Positions 1 to 8,819 are shown, counted from the stretch's first letter. The stretch: DNA of 64,000 nt from Lewinella sp. JB7 (GCF_024297185.1 NZ_JANCTD010000009.1:1-64000), one strand, 5' to 3'. Notes: a model not told the origin generated them from the sequence alone. Numbers and translations are program-made.

Positions 1-120
1 AAGGGCAGGAGTTTTCCACACTTTGGGTGTGAAATCCACAAAGAAAAAAGAAGCCAAAAAGAAATTACACATAATGATGATGGTCATATATGTATGTTTC
101 TCTTTAAGGCAAGTCTAAAG

Positions 121-300
121 GCCATCCGTGGTGAAACGTCTCGGACCGGAGGCCGCTCTAAATCCGTGAGCCATCCGTGGTGAAGCGTCTCGGACCGGAG
201 GCCGCTCGACCTAAGAAGATCCTTGAGCCATCCGTGGTGAAACATCTCGGACCGGACGCCACTCGACCTCTTGCTCTGGTCGGCGTGCAACGCCTCGACC
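121..300. repeat. Degenerate tandem repeat with GTCTCGGACC core
   Basis: Three copies begin at 121, 170 and 227. Each starts GCCATCCGTGGTGAA and continues through TCTCGGACCGGA to a GCCGCTC or GCCACTC end; copies 2 and 3 add GACCT. The block ends at 281-299 with a GGCGTGCAACGCCTCGACC word whose reverse complement recurs near 47177-47197. The core recurs twice more at 47345-47529, so this is a dispersed family. The rest of 1-481 holds a TTTCCACAC/GTGTGAAA imperfect hairpin near 13-33 and no ORF I would call a gene. Confidence 0.85.
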
Positions 301-481
301 TTAGTGTAAGCGGCGGCACGGGTGCGCTTCTATATCCCGCAATTGTTTTACGGCTAAAAAAGGGGTAGTTTAAGTGAGTTAATGGGGTAGTCCGGGGGGG
401 TTCGTGACCGGTAGTCGCGGTACGTGCGTGTAATAAACGGGGAGGATATCAGTACGCAACCGCTATCACAACGAACGAGCG

Positions 482-1240
482 ATGATCAGATTCTTCAAAA
501 GGCTACGCTTCCGGCTGGCGAAAAAAAGCAAATTCGGTAAGTACCTGAAGTACGCGGTCGGAGAGATCGTGCTCGTCGTGCTTGGTATTCTGATCGCCCT
601 ACAGGTGAACGACTGGAACGAGCGGAGCAAGACCGAAGCCTCGATCGACAACAACCTGGCCGTGCTGGAGCAGAACTTGCGGGAAGACCAGCGACAACTG
701 CAGGACCTGCAACGGGAGATGATCACCAATATGCAAGCCGCGGACTCCACCCTGATGCAGCTGAAAACCCTCATTCCAGTAAATGATCGGATAAAAACGT
801 ACCTGATCACCCTGATCCGAGAATTTCAGTTCAGCCCGAATACGAATGCCGTGGAAACCATGACGCAGTCGAGCGAGATTCCTTCCCTGAGTCCTCGGTT
901 GCGCACGGCAATTCTCGACTACTACGCCCTGATCGAAAGAGCCAAGGAGCGGGAGCACATCTCCAACTCCAATATCCAGAACGACTTCCAGCATTACGTG
1001 CTCGGTCAGTACCCGCACATCATACAGCGGGACAATCGGGAGGTTTTTATCGCTACGTATTACCAGGATGATCCCCGCCCCGTATCCCCGATAGATACCT
1101 CCGAATTCCTCCAGGATGCGAGGATCGAGGCGCTCACGCTCGTGCGCTATTACCAGGTCGTTCACCTCAAGGAGCTCTACGAAGGACTGATCCAGTCAGC
1201 AAGCGACATTCTGGATCTCATCGAAGAAAAGCGGAACTAA
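482..1240 (+). CDS. DUF6090 family membrane-anchored protein
   Basis: The 252-residue product matches the DUF6090 family, which is common in Bacteroidota and has no known function. The N-terminus is basic (MIRFFKRLRFRLAKKSKFGK) and is followed by one membrane segment at about residues 23-41 ending in the hallmark ALQVNDWNE. The remainder is a mostly helical soluble domain with a coiled-coil-like stretch at about 50-85. It is probably anchored with the soluble part outside the cytoplasm. The ATG at 482 is the natural start because it leaves the family N-terminus intact. The family is sure; the role is unknown. Confidence 0.85.
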   Translation: MIRFFKRLRFRLAKKSKFGKYLKYAVGEIVLVVLGILIALQVNDWNERSKTEASIDNNLAVLEQNLREDQRQLQDLQREMITNMQAADSTLMQLKTLIPVNDRIKTYLITLIREFQFSPNTNAVETMTQSSEIPSLSPRLRTAILDYYALIERAKEREHISNSNIQNDFQHYVLGQYPHIIQRDNREVFIATYYQDDPRPVSPIDTSEFLQDARIEALTLVRYYQVVHLKELYEGLIQSASDILDLIEEKRN

Positions 1241-1327
1241 CGCGTGGTAATTCCGGCATCTTCTCACCTGTGCGAAATTCCTTATTTTAGGACAACTGCG
1301 GCATACAGGGAGGCGATCGTTGGGATA

Positions 1328-1792
1328 GTGCAGCACGAGCAATCACGGACTCGGAAACTTACGGTACGGTCCAGTCCGGCCGTTGCGGTGGTGTTTGACG
1401 ACTATCCGGATAGCGTTCGCCGGCGCATGCGGTCGCTGTGGGAGTTGGTGATCGAAACGGCACGGAAAGTCAAAGGCCTGAACATGCTCGAAGAAACCCT
1501 GAAGTGGGGAGAACCGAGTTACCTGACCCGGCGGGGCAGTACGCTACGGATGGACTGGAAGGCGCAGACTCCCCGGCACTACGCCCTGTACTTTAGGTTC
1601 ACCAGTCGGCTGGTCGTAACCTTCAGAGCGGTTTTTGGAGATACGCTTAGTTTTGGAGGGAACCGTTCGAGCATCTTCCGGCTGGAGGAAAGCCTTCCGA
1701 AGGAGGAACTCAGGCATTGCATCCGGGCGGCCCTGACCTACCAAGAAATCAAGAAATTACCCATACTGGGAATGCCAAACCAACTACCATGA
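1328..1792 (+). CDS. DUF1801 domain-containing protein
   Basis: A small cytoplasmic protein of the DUF1801 (YdhG-like) family, function unknown. Residues after the start read SSPAVAVVFDDYPDSVRRRM and then EETLKWGEPSYL, the family signature. The frame is open from a GTG at 1244, but the domain begins only about 40 residues later, so I prefer the in-frame GTG at 1328; neither start has a clear ribosome-binding site. Its TGA (1790-1792) overlaps the ATG of the DUF2200 gene by four bases, so the two are probably translationally coupled. Confidence 0.75.
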   Translation: MQHEQSRTRKLTVRSSPAVAVVFDDYPDSVRRRMRSLWELVIETARKVKGLNMLEETLKWGEPSYLTRRGSTLRMDWKAQTPRHYALYFRFTSRLVVTFRAVFGDTLSFGGNRSSIFRLEESLPKEELRHCIRAALTYQEIKKLPILGMPNQLP

Positions 1793-2169
1793 AAGCAAGC
1801 TCCGAACACCACGCACGCATGGCAAAGATGACCTTCGCCTCGGTGTACCCCCACTACGTCACGAAGGTCGAAAAGAAGGGCAGGACCCGGGAAGAACTGC
1901 ACCGGGTGATCGAATGGCTCACGGGCTACGGGGAGGACCGGTTGCAAACGATCATCGCCGAGAAGCAAACTTTCGCCACCTTCTTCCGCGATGCCCGGCT
2001 GAACCCAAATGCCCACCTGATCCGGGGGGTGATCTGCGGCTACCGGATCGAGGAGATCGATAATCCGCTGACCCAACAAGTGAGGTATCTGGACAAGCTG
2101 GTGGACGAACTGGCCAGGGGGCGGAAGATGGACAAGATCCTGCGGGAGGATCCGACGGACGCCACCTGA
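1789..2169 (+). CDS. DUF2200 family protein
   Basis: A 126-residue cytoplasmic protein matching DUF2200 over its whole length. Family marks are MTFASVYPHYVTKVEKKGR near the N-terminus, VIEWLTGY in the middle, LIRGVICGYRIEEI and VRYLDKLVDELARG near the end. The ATG at 1789 overlaps the stop of the DUF1801 gene (ATGA) and is preferred over an upstream in-frame start at 1717 that would extend into that gene. Function is unknown; members are often found beside other small stress or DUF1801-type proteins. Confidence 0.88.
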   Translation: MKASSEHHARMAKMTFASVYPHYVTKVEKKGRTREELHRVIEWLTGYGEDRLQTIIAEKQTFATFFRDARLNPNAHLIRGVICGYRIEEIDNPLTQQVRYLDKLVDELARGRKMDKILREDPTDAT

Positions 2170-2176
2170 CGACGGA

Positions 2177-3097
2177 ATGAACGGCCACAACAGCACGTAC
2201 CGACCGGCCGTCCTGGCAGTAATCTTGCTGGGACTATCCGGCGTATGGTCTGTGCACACGAGCGCTCATCCAACGGGAAACCTGGTGGTACTGGGTGAGC
2301 ACATCTACTGGTCGTACATCGACCCCATCGACGATCCCGATCATCTTGCGTGCATCATGACCTGGACCGAGGGCGCCCCACCCCGGATAATGCTGAGGTC
2401 GGAGTTTCCCGCCAGCGACTATCTCCTCGCCCCCCATAACGACGAGCTTTACATCATCGAACGCAGGTTCGTCCACACCGACGAAACTTTCTACTGCAGA
2501 ATCCTAAAAATGAAGGCCGGGGAATCACCTACGGTACTCTGGGACTGGTTCGCGGACGAGTGGCGCATCGGGGAGGGAGGATTCTTTATGGCTTCCGATC
2601 GTCAGATCGTTTTTGCACGATATCCCGGGGTATACACTCTGGAAAAGGGAGGCACACCCGTTCCTTACCCCTTCATTGTGCCGCAACCGATACGGAAGTT
2701 GTGGCGGCTAGCGCGGGAGCAGACTTTGTTACTATCCGCAAACGCCTGCTGGTTGGTCGATGCGGAAGGAACCGTTCTCGAGCACTGGTCCGGCCTGGTA
2801 GACCCGACGGTAAGCGACGCCACCCTGAACCGCAACGATACCTTCGACGTCGACTATCGCGACGGGGTCCTGCTCCTCGCCTACTGGGGTAAACGGACGT
2901 TCGAGGTCATCTTCCCCGATGGACGGCGACGTACCCTTGCCGAAATGAAAGCACCCGACGTTCCCCACTGGGTAGCCTACCGGAGGGAAAGTATGCTGCT
3001 GTTTTCCTCCCGACTGGTATTCGACGGGAGCCCGCCCCGCCCCCGCCTGGTGCTCCGCACACCCGATGACGAACGGATCGAAGTGTGGAGGGAGTGA
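2177..3097 (+). CDS. Exported protein of unknown function
   Basis: A 306-residue protein that I do not recognise. An N-terminal Sec signal peptide (hydrophobic run at about residues 11-24, likely cleavage after HTSA near residue 30) suggests export to the periplasm or outside. The mature part is rich in short beta-like repeats with W and Y at regular intervals (for example VLWDWFADEW and VLEHWSGLV), which fits a beta-propeller-like fold but does not prove it. No lipobox and no T9SS tail. It starts 7 bp after the DUF2200 gene and may share its transcript. Confidence 0.7.
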   Translation: MNGHNSTYRPAVLAVILLGLSGVWSVHTSAHPTGNLVVLGEHIYWSYIDPIDDPDHLACIMTWTEGAPPRIMLRSEFPASDYLLAPHNDELYIIERRFVHTDETFYCRILKMKAGESPTVLWDWFADEWRIGEGGFFMASDRQIVFARYPGVYTLEKGGTPVPYPFIVPQPIRKLWRLAREQTLLLSANACWLVDAEGTVLEHWSGLVDPTVSDATLNRNDTFDVDYRDGVLLLAYWGKRTFEVIFPDGRRRTLAEMKAPDVPHWVAYRRESMLLFSSRLVFDGSPPRPRLVLRTPDDERIEVWRE

Positions 3098-3223
3098 GCC
3101 CAGTACAACCGCTACGGATGCCCACCCGAAAAGACGGCTTTTATCCCGACTGACGGGGCACCCGCGACCCCGCAAACCTAATATCGGACCGGCACATTGG
3201 GCAGATGGGAGAATCCTTTGTGT

Positions 3224-3291
3224 TTGTTTAAACAAGTTTGTCCGCGAAAATCCCTACTTTAGGAACGACACCCCCATACAAGTTTAAACTT
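3224..3291. promoter_or_regulatory. Pair of GTTTAAAC palindromes upstream of exported gene
   Basis: The 273-bp gap 3098-3370 contains two 12-bp perfect palindromes, TTGTTTAAACAA at 3224-3235 and AAGTTTAAACTT at 3280-3291, with centres 56 bp apart. They lie 80-150 bp upstream of the start at 3371. They could be regulator-binding sites; the sequence shows only the symmetry. Confidence 0.3.
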
Positions 3292-3370
3292 ATTTGCTTT
3301 CTCCTGCCCGACTCCGGGTGCCGGGAAGCCCCTCACCGGTTATCCGCGCAGGCGGAACCACAATCACGCT

Positions 3371-4144
3371 ATGATGAAACCGACCATTATTCTTTTATTG
3401 CTGTGCCTGCCGTTGCTGACCGCCGCGCAGACCGACGGCGAATACCTCGTATTCGAAAACGTACAGCTAACCCCCGATCCCGCTCACATTACCGAATTCG
3501 AGACGGGACTGGCGGCTCACAACAAAAAGTACCACGGTGAGGGTGCCTACGCCGCGCGTACTTACCTGATTGCCAACGGTCCGCGGAGCGCCAGCTACCT
3601 GTGGGTAATGGGTCCCTTCCCGTGGAGTTCGCTCGACGACCGGCCGGCCCAGCCGGAAGGCCACGATGCCGACTGGAACGAAAACGTACACGCCTACCTG
3701 ATGGACGGGGGCGAAGCCAGCTACCTGAAGTTTAATGCTGACCTAAGTCACTTCCCCAAAGACTTCACGCTCAATAAGTTGCTCGTGGATTTCTATGACA
3801 TCAAGCGTTTCAAATCACGAGACGCCCTGGAATTGATAAAACCCATTCAGCAGGTGATGAAGGAGAAATTTCCGGACGATGCTTACGGCATTTACACCAA
3901 CGAATTTCCGAGCACTAAAGAGGGCCTGGACCTGGCCTATATCTCGTTCTTCGAAAAGTCGGCCTGGCTGGGCGAAGACCCGGATTTTGCCGCCAAGTAC
4001 GACGAAGTCCACGGCGAAGGAAGTTTCGAGCAATTTCTGACGGACTGGGAAGCCGTAACCGTTGGCGGGCAGACGGAGCTCTGGACGTTCCTGCCCGAGC
4101 TGAGCGGCGTGAGTGGGGAGGTGCCCGCGGCGGAGCGGCAGTAG
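3371..4144 (+). CDS. Exported protein of unknown function
   Basis: A 257-residue protein with a clear Sec signal peptide (MMKPTIILLLLCLPLLTAAQ, cleavage near residues 18-20). The mature part, starting TDGEYLVFENVQLTPDPAH, is soluble and charged, with no membrane segment, lipobox or sorting domain, and I recognise no family. The two halves each carry an aromatic-rich segment (SYLWVMGPFPWSSL; LDLAYISFFEKSAWL), so a duplicated alpha/beta fold such as a dimeric ferredoxin-like barrel is possible but unproven. It is followed 35 bp later by the DUF3500 lipoprotein gene and may be co-transcribed with it. Confidence 0.7.
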   Translation: MMKPTIILLLLCLPLLTAAQTDGEYLVFENVQLTPDPAHITEFETGLAAHNKKYHGEGAYAARTYLIANGPRSASYLWVMGPFPWSSLDDRPAQPEGHDADWNENVHAYLMDGGEASYLKFNADLSHFPKDFTLNKLLVDFYDIKRFKSRDALELIKPIQQVMKEKFPDDAYGIYTNEFPSTKEGLDLAYISFFEKSAWLGEDPDFAAKYDEVHGEGSFEQFLTDWEAVTVGGQTELWTFLPELSGVSGEVPAAERQ

Positions 4145-4179
4145 CAGTGTCCGTATCCCCCCGTCCGAATCCTTATCCG

Positions 4180-5391
4180 ATGACGCCCCATCATCTACTC
4201 TTATTACTGTTCCCCCTCATTCTGGCGGGCTGTTCTGCTACATCATCGTCCGCCCCCGCAGTGGAAACCAACCGCGCTACCCCTGCGCCGCCCCTGCTGG
4301 TGTTAAGGGCGGACTCCAAACAGGAACAGGCCGCCCTGGGCGAAGCCTTCGTAGGCGTGACCAACGACGGATCGGTGGTCACGGACCTTTACGCCCTACA
4401 GACGACCGGAGTCAGCACCGCGCCATTGGTGGAAGCGGTGAAGAAATTTCGGGCCGCGCTGACCGATAAGCAGCGGGCCGCGAGCAGTTTTCCGTTGGAG
4501 GACGATGAGTGGCGTCGGTGGACTAACATCGACATAAACTACTACAAGCGCCAGGGCGTCAGCCTCTACGAACTTAGTCCAGCGCAGCGGGAACTGGGCC
4601 TGAACATCCTGCGTGCCGGACTGAGCCCGCAGGGCTACCGCAAGACCGAATTCATCCGTAAAATGGAGGGCTACCTTGCCCGCCTAACCGGAGAGTTCGG
4701 GATTGTGGGTCCCGATCTGTACTGGTTTACCTTCATGGGTGAACCCAGCGAGACGGAGCCCTGGGGGTGGCAGTTTGACGGTCATCACCTCATCATCAAC
4801 TACTTCGTGGTCGGCGACCAGGTCGTGATGACGCCTACCTTCCTGGGTTCGGAGCCGAACTACATTGAAGATGGGGAGGGAGCCGGCACCCGCACCTTCG
4901 CCGGGGAGGAGGACCTGGGGGTAAAGCTGTATAAATCGCTGGACAAGCGACAACGTGCCGCCGCCACCCTGCACGATCGCAAGGAAGTCAACTACGCCCA
5001 GGCCAGCGCCTTTCGGGACAATGCCGTGGTGCCCTACGTGGGCGTGCGCGTATTGACCTTCACTTCCTCCCAGCGGGCTATTCTGGACGAACTGCTGGGG
5101 GAGTACATCAATAATATGGACGAGGGGCACGCCCGGGTAAAGATGGTCGAAGTGCAGCAGCACCTTCCTGACACCTGGTTTGCCTGGGTCGGCGACAGGG
5201 AAGCTACCGGACCTTTCTACTACCGCATTCAGAGTCCGGTGATCCTGATCGAGTTCGACCACCAACGCCCCATCTTCCTGGAGGGTGACCTGCCTACCCG
5301 GGCGCACGTACACACGCTGGTGCGTACGCCGAACGGGAACGATTACGGGAAGGATCTGCTGGGGCAGCATTTGGCGCGGCATCCGCATTAA
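4180..5391 (+). CDS. DUF3500 domain lipoprotein
   Basis: A 403-residue lipoprotein of the DUF3500 family. The signal peptide MTPHHLLLLLFPLILAGC ends in a lipobox (LAGC), which decides for the ATG at 4180 over a GTG at 4147. Family marks are FDGHHLIINYF, MTPTFLGSEPNYI and, near the C-terminus, FDHQRPIFLEGDLPTRAHVH with conserved histidines. The biochemical role of the family is not established; the histidine and acidic motifs suggest metal binding. Probably anchored in the outer or inner membrane facing the periplasm. Confidence 0.85.
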   Translation: MTPHHLLLLLFPLILAGCSATSSSAPAVETNRATPAPPLLVLRADSKQEQAALGEAFVGVTNDGSVVTDLYALQTTGVSTAPLVEAVKKFRAALTDKQRAASSFPLEDDEWRRWTNIDINYYKRQGVSLYELSPAQRELGLNILRAGLSPQGYRKTEFIRKMEGYLARLTGEFGIVGPDLYWFTFMGEPSETEPWGWQFDGHHLIINYFVVGDQVVMTPTFLGSEPNYIEDGEGAGTRTFAGEEDLGVKLYKSLDKRQRAAATLHDRKEVNYAQASAFRDNAVVPYVGVRVLTFTSSQRAILDELLGEYINNMDEGHARVKMVEVQQHLPDTWFAWVGDREATGPFYYRIQSPVILIEFDHQRPIFLEGDLPTRAHVHTLVRTPNGNDYGKDLLGQHLARHPH

Positions 5392-5492
5392 GCTGTATGC
5401 CTTATGCTATCCCTCGATACGCTTGAGCGACGCTTCGCCAAAAACTTATGCCAACACGAGACCTGCAGTGGTCTGGGGAGTGCATTGTATAG

Positions 5493-5530
5493 GAACGTGT
5501 AGCGTCGACTTCAGTCGACCAGCTGCGGGG
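5493..5530 (+). repeat. 38-bp direct repeat, left copy
   Basis: A 38-bp sequence beginning GAACGTGTAGC and ending CAGCTGCGGGG, with an internal inverted repeat GTCGACT-TC-AGTCGAC. An identical copy in the same orientation lies at 6708-6745. The pair brackets the methyltransferase gene. The rest of the gap 5392-5613 shows no ORF of merit. Confidence 0.85.
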
Positions 5531-5613
5531 AAGATTGGGCGGCCCCGCTTCACGATTGACCGTTTCCTTCTGCATTTCTACCTTGTGTCATATTATATCC
5601 TAACGCGACGTGA

Positions 5614-6549
5614 ATGATTAGATTGATCCTGATAATTTTGAGTTGTCTACCCGTCAGCGTATTCGCACAGAACCAGCAAATCAGTCACCAGGAGTTATTA
5701 GAGCGGTTGGCGATTTATCGGAGTGAACTGCTACGTACAAATAGTAAATCGGTCAGTGACCTAAAGCAGGTTGAAAGAGAATGGGAGGGGATCGGAATTG
5801 GCCCGAGAAAATTCGCTGTACTAGCCAGGGATATCGTCCATATGAAGGAGGCCTCTCGCTTGCCGAACTACTACGTGCTTAAAAATATAGTCAAAGTATA
5901 CGGAAATTATATCCCCGCCGAGGAGATAACCGAAAGTGACGTGGAGGTCATTGCAGCCAATTACCAGCTAATAGATCTGATTACCGTAGACGTATTGGGC
6001 GAAAAGCCGCCGTACGTACTAAATAAAAATACGCAACTATACAAAGAGTTGGCCTTTTACGGGATTGAGGCATCCGAAAGAATAGCGGAAATCGGGGCGG
6101 GCAATGGGACATTTAGCCTAATCCTGGCTGTGCTCAATAAAGATTTACGGATAGCGGTAAACGAGCTGGATAAGAAGTACCTGGAGTACATAGACCGCAA
6201 ATTGTCGGCATCCCGGGAGTCGCTCGCCAGGGAGAAAATAACTGTAGTCAGGGGGTCAAAGAAATCAGTCGAGCTGACGGAAGGATCCTACGACAAAATC
6301 ATCGTCCGAAATTCTTTCCACCACTTTAAGCGGCAAGATGCAATGTTGCAGTCGATACAAGCTGCGCTGACGCCGGAAGGTCTTCTCTACGTAAACGAAC
6401 CGGTGCAGGAAACGGATCCATACGGAGAAGTGTGTGATGAATTGATGAAGCGGCGCGAAGTTATTGCGGCCATAGAAGCAAATGGCTTTAGACTGGCCGG
6501 CGAAGAGCGGGTTGGGGATAGGGTCTTGATGAGGTATACAAAGTCGTAG
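5614..6549 (+). CDS. Class I SAM-dependent methyltransferase with signal peptide
   Basis: A 311-residue protein. Residues 158-165 (AEIGAGNG) are motif I of a Rossmann-fold methyltransferase; an acidic residue follows in VNELDKKYLEYID, then the post-I motif IIVRNSFHHFKRQD and LTPEGLLYVNEP. The first 18 residues, MIRLILIILSCLPVSVFA, form a convincing Sec signal peptide followed by QNQQ, which would place the enzyme outside the cytoplasm, odd for a SAM user. The gene is clearly more AT-rich than its neighbours (many AAA, ATA and AAT codons) and is flanked by 38-bp direct repeats, both signs of acquisition. Substrate unknown. Confidence 0.85.
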   Translation: MIRLILIILSCLPVSVFAQNQQISHQELLERLAIYRSELLRTNSKSVSDLKQVEREWEGIGIGPRKFAVLARDIVHMKEASRLPNYYVLKNIVKVYGNYIPAEEITESDVEVIAANYQLIDLITVDVLGEKPPYVLNKNTQLYKELAFYGIEASERIAEIGAGNGTFSLILAVLNKDLRIAVNELDKKYLEYIDRKLSASRESLAREKITVVRGSKKSVELTEGSYDKIIVRNSFHHFKRQDAMLQSIQAALTPEGLLYVNEPVQETDPYGEVCDELMKRREVIAAIEANGFRLAGEERVGDRVLMRYTKS

Positions 6550-6707
6550 TCAATAACCGGACTCCGCAGCTACCGGGACAATACTTCTAGTTGGCTGATG
6601 ACGCCCGCCCCCGTCAGAAAGCTCGGCGATGCCCCATTCGGCGATCACCCATCCGGGCGGGTGTTCGTACTACGCGGCGTGAGTCTCTGGGGGAATGCTG
6701 CAGAGGT

Positions 6708-6745
6708 GAACGTGTAGCGTCGACTTCAGTCGACCAGCTGCGGGG
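6708..6745 (+). repeat. 38-bp direct repeat, right copy
   Basis: Identical in sequence and orientation to 5493-5530. It lies between the methyltransferase stop and the convergent lipoprotein gene. A looser match extends upstream of both copies (GTCTGGGGAGTGC at about 5470 and TCTCTGGGGGAATGC at about 6684), so the repeated unit may be longer than 38 bp. Confidence 0.85.
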
Positions 6746-6763
6746 GGCGTCACATTTCGCCCG

Positions 6764-7681
6764 TCAATAGTATTCTATCGTCCTGACGACCTTATAGAAT
6801 CTCTTATCATTATAGTTTACGTACTGCTCTACCCAGTTCCCGTAGTCGTCGTAGGTGTATTTAGTACTTTCTTTGAATCGAATACTTTCATCGTCGTTAT
6901 ACTCGATGGTCTGCGTCTCGTCTCCCTGCTCGAACAGCTTCACAATCATACCGGTAACTACGCCTTGTTCCATAGATTGCCAGGTCTCTTTGACAATGAT
7001 GGATTCGTCGTCGTATTCAGTAACCGTAATTTCACCCGAATTATTAAAGTCAAATTCACCAAGATATAGTGGCAAGCCGTATTCGTTACGTACGGACACT
7101 TCGACGCCCAGGGTATCACTTCCTGCTTGAACCACCTGGTACACCGTATCCCCTACGGTGTAGTACGTACCGGTATAGATGGTATCTCCGTCCTCTACTT
7201 CCAGTCGCGAGATCAAGTAGTCGTCCTCGTAGTTATAAATTTCGTGTGAGTACGGATTGCCTTCGAATACTAGTTGATTATCCGCATTGTATTTATAGAC
7301 TATGTATTTAGTTGCACTGCTGTCCAGCAATGGTTCGCCGTACTCGTCAAACTTAAACAGACGTGTACTGCGTACATCATTATCACTCAACATGATATCA
7401 TCCTCCACGACCTGGCCATCGTACGCAAATGTCCTGGTATAATCCTTGTCCCAGGAATATTTGTGTCCCGGCTGCTTAATGTTGTAGTCCTGATCCGTCT
7501 GATATGATTTGTAGACGATCGTCTTGATCGGGCCCTTTAAGTTTTCGTCAACGTGCAGGGATGTATATCCATATTCCTCATTCGTCGAGTTGCTCACATC
7601 AGATCGTTCGTCCTGACAGGCAGTGGTTCCAAATACGGATAATAGTACAAGGAGGGTAAAGGTGTTCTTGAGACTGTTCAT
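6764..7681 (-). CDS. Lipoprotein with RHS/YD-like repeats
   Basis: A 305-residue lipoprotein. The signal MNSLKNTFTLLVLLSVFGTTAC gives a lipobox with Cys22, which favours this start over an open frame reaching 7765. The mature protein is acidic and full of Tyr-Asp strand motifs such as YNADNQLVFEGN, EYGLPLYLGEFD and YDDYGNWVEQYV, which resemble RHS/YD-type beta repeats and are common in surface lipoproteins of Bacteroidota. The gene is AT-rich relative to the window and sits in the same low-GC patch as the methyltransferase, transcribed towards it. Specific role unknown. Confidence 0.7.
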   Translation of the reverse strand: MNSLKNTFTLLVLLSVFGTTACQDERSDVSNSTNEEYGYTSLHVDENLKGPIKTIVYKSYQTDQDYNIKQPGHKYSWDKDYTRTFAYDGQVVEDDIMLSDNDVRSTRLFKFDEYGEPLLDSSATKYIVYKYNADNQLVFEGNPYSHEIYNYEDDYLISRLEVEDGDTIYTGTYYTVGDTVYQVVQAGSDTLGVEVSVRNEYGLPLYLGEFDFNNSGEITVTEYDDESIIVKETWQSMEQGVVTGMIVKLFEQGDETQTIEYNDDESIRFKESTKYTYDDYGNWVEQYVNYNDKRFYKVVRTIEYY

Positions 7682-8062
7682 TGAATGGGTGGGGTTCATT
7701 AGGTGAATTAGAGTAGATAGATTAGGCGGGCCGGTAAAGTGTTTTTTGGTTACGGCTCTAGCCAATACTTGATGCTGACACGACGCAAGCTAAAGCTTAC
7801 TTTTTATTGACTTCAAGGTGATTCCGCTACACCTTCTCCGCACTGAACGGTCCGTATTCGCTTCTGTATATCCTTGCCCCTGTAATATGGCTCTATATAT
7901 TCCCGAATCTGGTCCGGCATTTTTAATTCTTTTCAAACGCACCTCGGAAGTCGACGCCCCTTACGTTTTTCGCCGTGCTCCGGCACCTACCAGTTTGTCG
8001 CATACGGGCCGCTCCCACCCCGCCGCCGCCGAGAATTTTTCCATCTCCATTTTCCCTAAAAG
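7682..8062. other. Intergenic stretch between divergent genes
   Basis: This stretch of about 380 bp lies between the lipoprotein gene (-) and the outer-membrane protein gene (+). It passes from AT-rich to GC-rich around 7850-7950, which marks the right edge of the low-GC patch. I see no gene, tRNA or hairpin with a T-run in it; short frames here have no recognisable product. Confidence 0.5.
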
Positions 8063-8070
8063 TATCTTTG
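8063..8070 (+). promoter_or_regulatory. Bacteroidota -7 box TATCTTTG
   Basis: TATCTTTG fits the TAnnTTTG -7 element recognised by the primary sigma factor of Bacteroidota and lies 16 bp upstream of the ATG at 8087, giving a short leader. No strong -33 TTG is evident. Confidence 0.55.
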
Positions 8071-8086
8071 CGCACCAATCGCCCCC

Positions 8087-8809
8087 ATGCCCCCAAACCG
8101 GCTCCTGTGGCTCCTGCCACTATTGCTGATCCTGCACCCCGCCCCCGCCCAGAAGACCGTCGATTCCCAGCAACTGCTCTGGCTGCGCTATAACCTGCGG
8201 GCACCCCTGAACGAAGCGTATGCCCTCCGGCTGGAGGTCGAGGAGCGCACCTACTGCTTCCCCTGGCGCCAGCACCAGCTGATCTCGCGCACCCTCCTGG
8301 AACGTAAACTCGGCAAGGGTTGGAACGCGGGCGTCGGTCTCACCGCCTTCCGACAATCGCTCCCCCACGACCCGCGGGTACCGGTAAGCAGCGTGCGCAA
8401 CGAACTACGGCCCATGGTCGAAGTAGCCGGCTACCAGGCCTTCTCCGCGAAGGTTGGCCTCCACCACCGCTACTGGGGCGAACTGCGTTACTTCGAGGCC
8501 CCGGAGGGCGGCTTCGCCTTCGCGAACTACCGCTTCCGCTACCGGGCGGAACTGCGCTACCTGCCTACGACCAGGGTACAGGTTCGCGCCTTCGAGGAGA
8601 TCCTACTCAACGCCGGTAAGCAGGTTGCCCAAAACGTCTTCGACCAGAACCGCTACGGGGCAAGCGTACAGTATTTCCCCACCAAGCGCGTGGGCTTCGA
8701 GCTGGGCTACCTCAACTGGTTCCAGCAACGGCCCTCGGGACGGGAATTCTACGACCGCCACATCGTCCGCTTCACCATTCACCACCAATTGCCCCAGAAG
8801 GGCGCTTAA
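8087..8809 (+). CDS. DUF2490 family outer-membrane beta-barrel protein
   Basis: A 240-residue exported protein. The signal peptide is at residues 1-22 (LLLILHPAPAQ). The mature part follows DUF2490: WLRYNLRAPLNEAY, alternating amphipathic strands, NELRPMVEV, LHHRYWGELRYF, FRYRAELRYLP, RFGASV-like strands and a final strand FTIHHQLP. The family is predicted to form an outer-membrane beta-barrel; its cargo is unknown. The phosphate transporter gene begins 10 bp downstream, so the two are very probably one operon. Confidence 0.8.
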   Translation: MPPNRLLWLLPLLLILHPAPAQKTVDSQQLLWLRYNLRAPLNEAYALRLEVEERTYCFPWRQHQLISRTLLERKLGKGWNAGVGLTAFRQSLPHDPRVPVSSVRNELRPMVEVAGYQAFSAKVGLHHRYWGELRYFEAPEGGFAFANYRFRYRAELRYLPTTRVQVRAFEEILLNAGKQVAQNVFDQNRYGASVQYFPTKRVGFELGYLNWFQQRPSGREFYDRHIVRFTIHHQLPQKGA

Positions 8810-8819
8810 GGCACCCCGT

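Noticed and set aside
1..60. DnaA boxes at the left end (TTTTCCACA near 12-20)
   Set aside because: Only weak matches and an imperfect hairpin; nothing like the cluster at 60.4 kb.
84..368. Short frames over the repeats at the left end
   Set aside because: They consist of translated tandem repeat with no other support.
8454..8819. 122-residue N-terminal extension of the PiT transporter
   Set aside because: It overlaps the DUF2490 gene in another frame and the first helix of the family starts at 8820.
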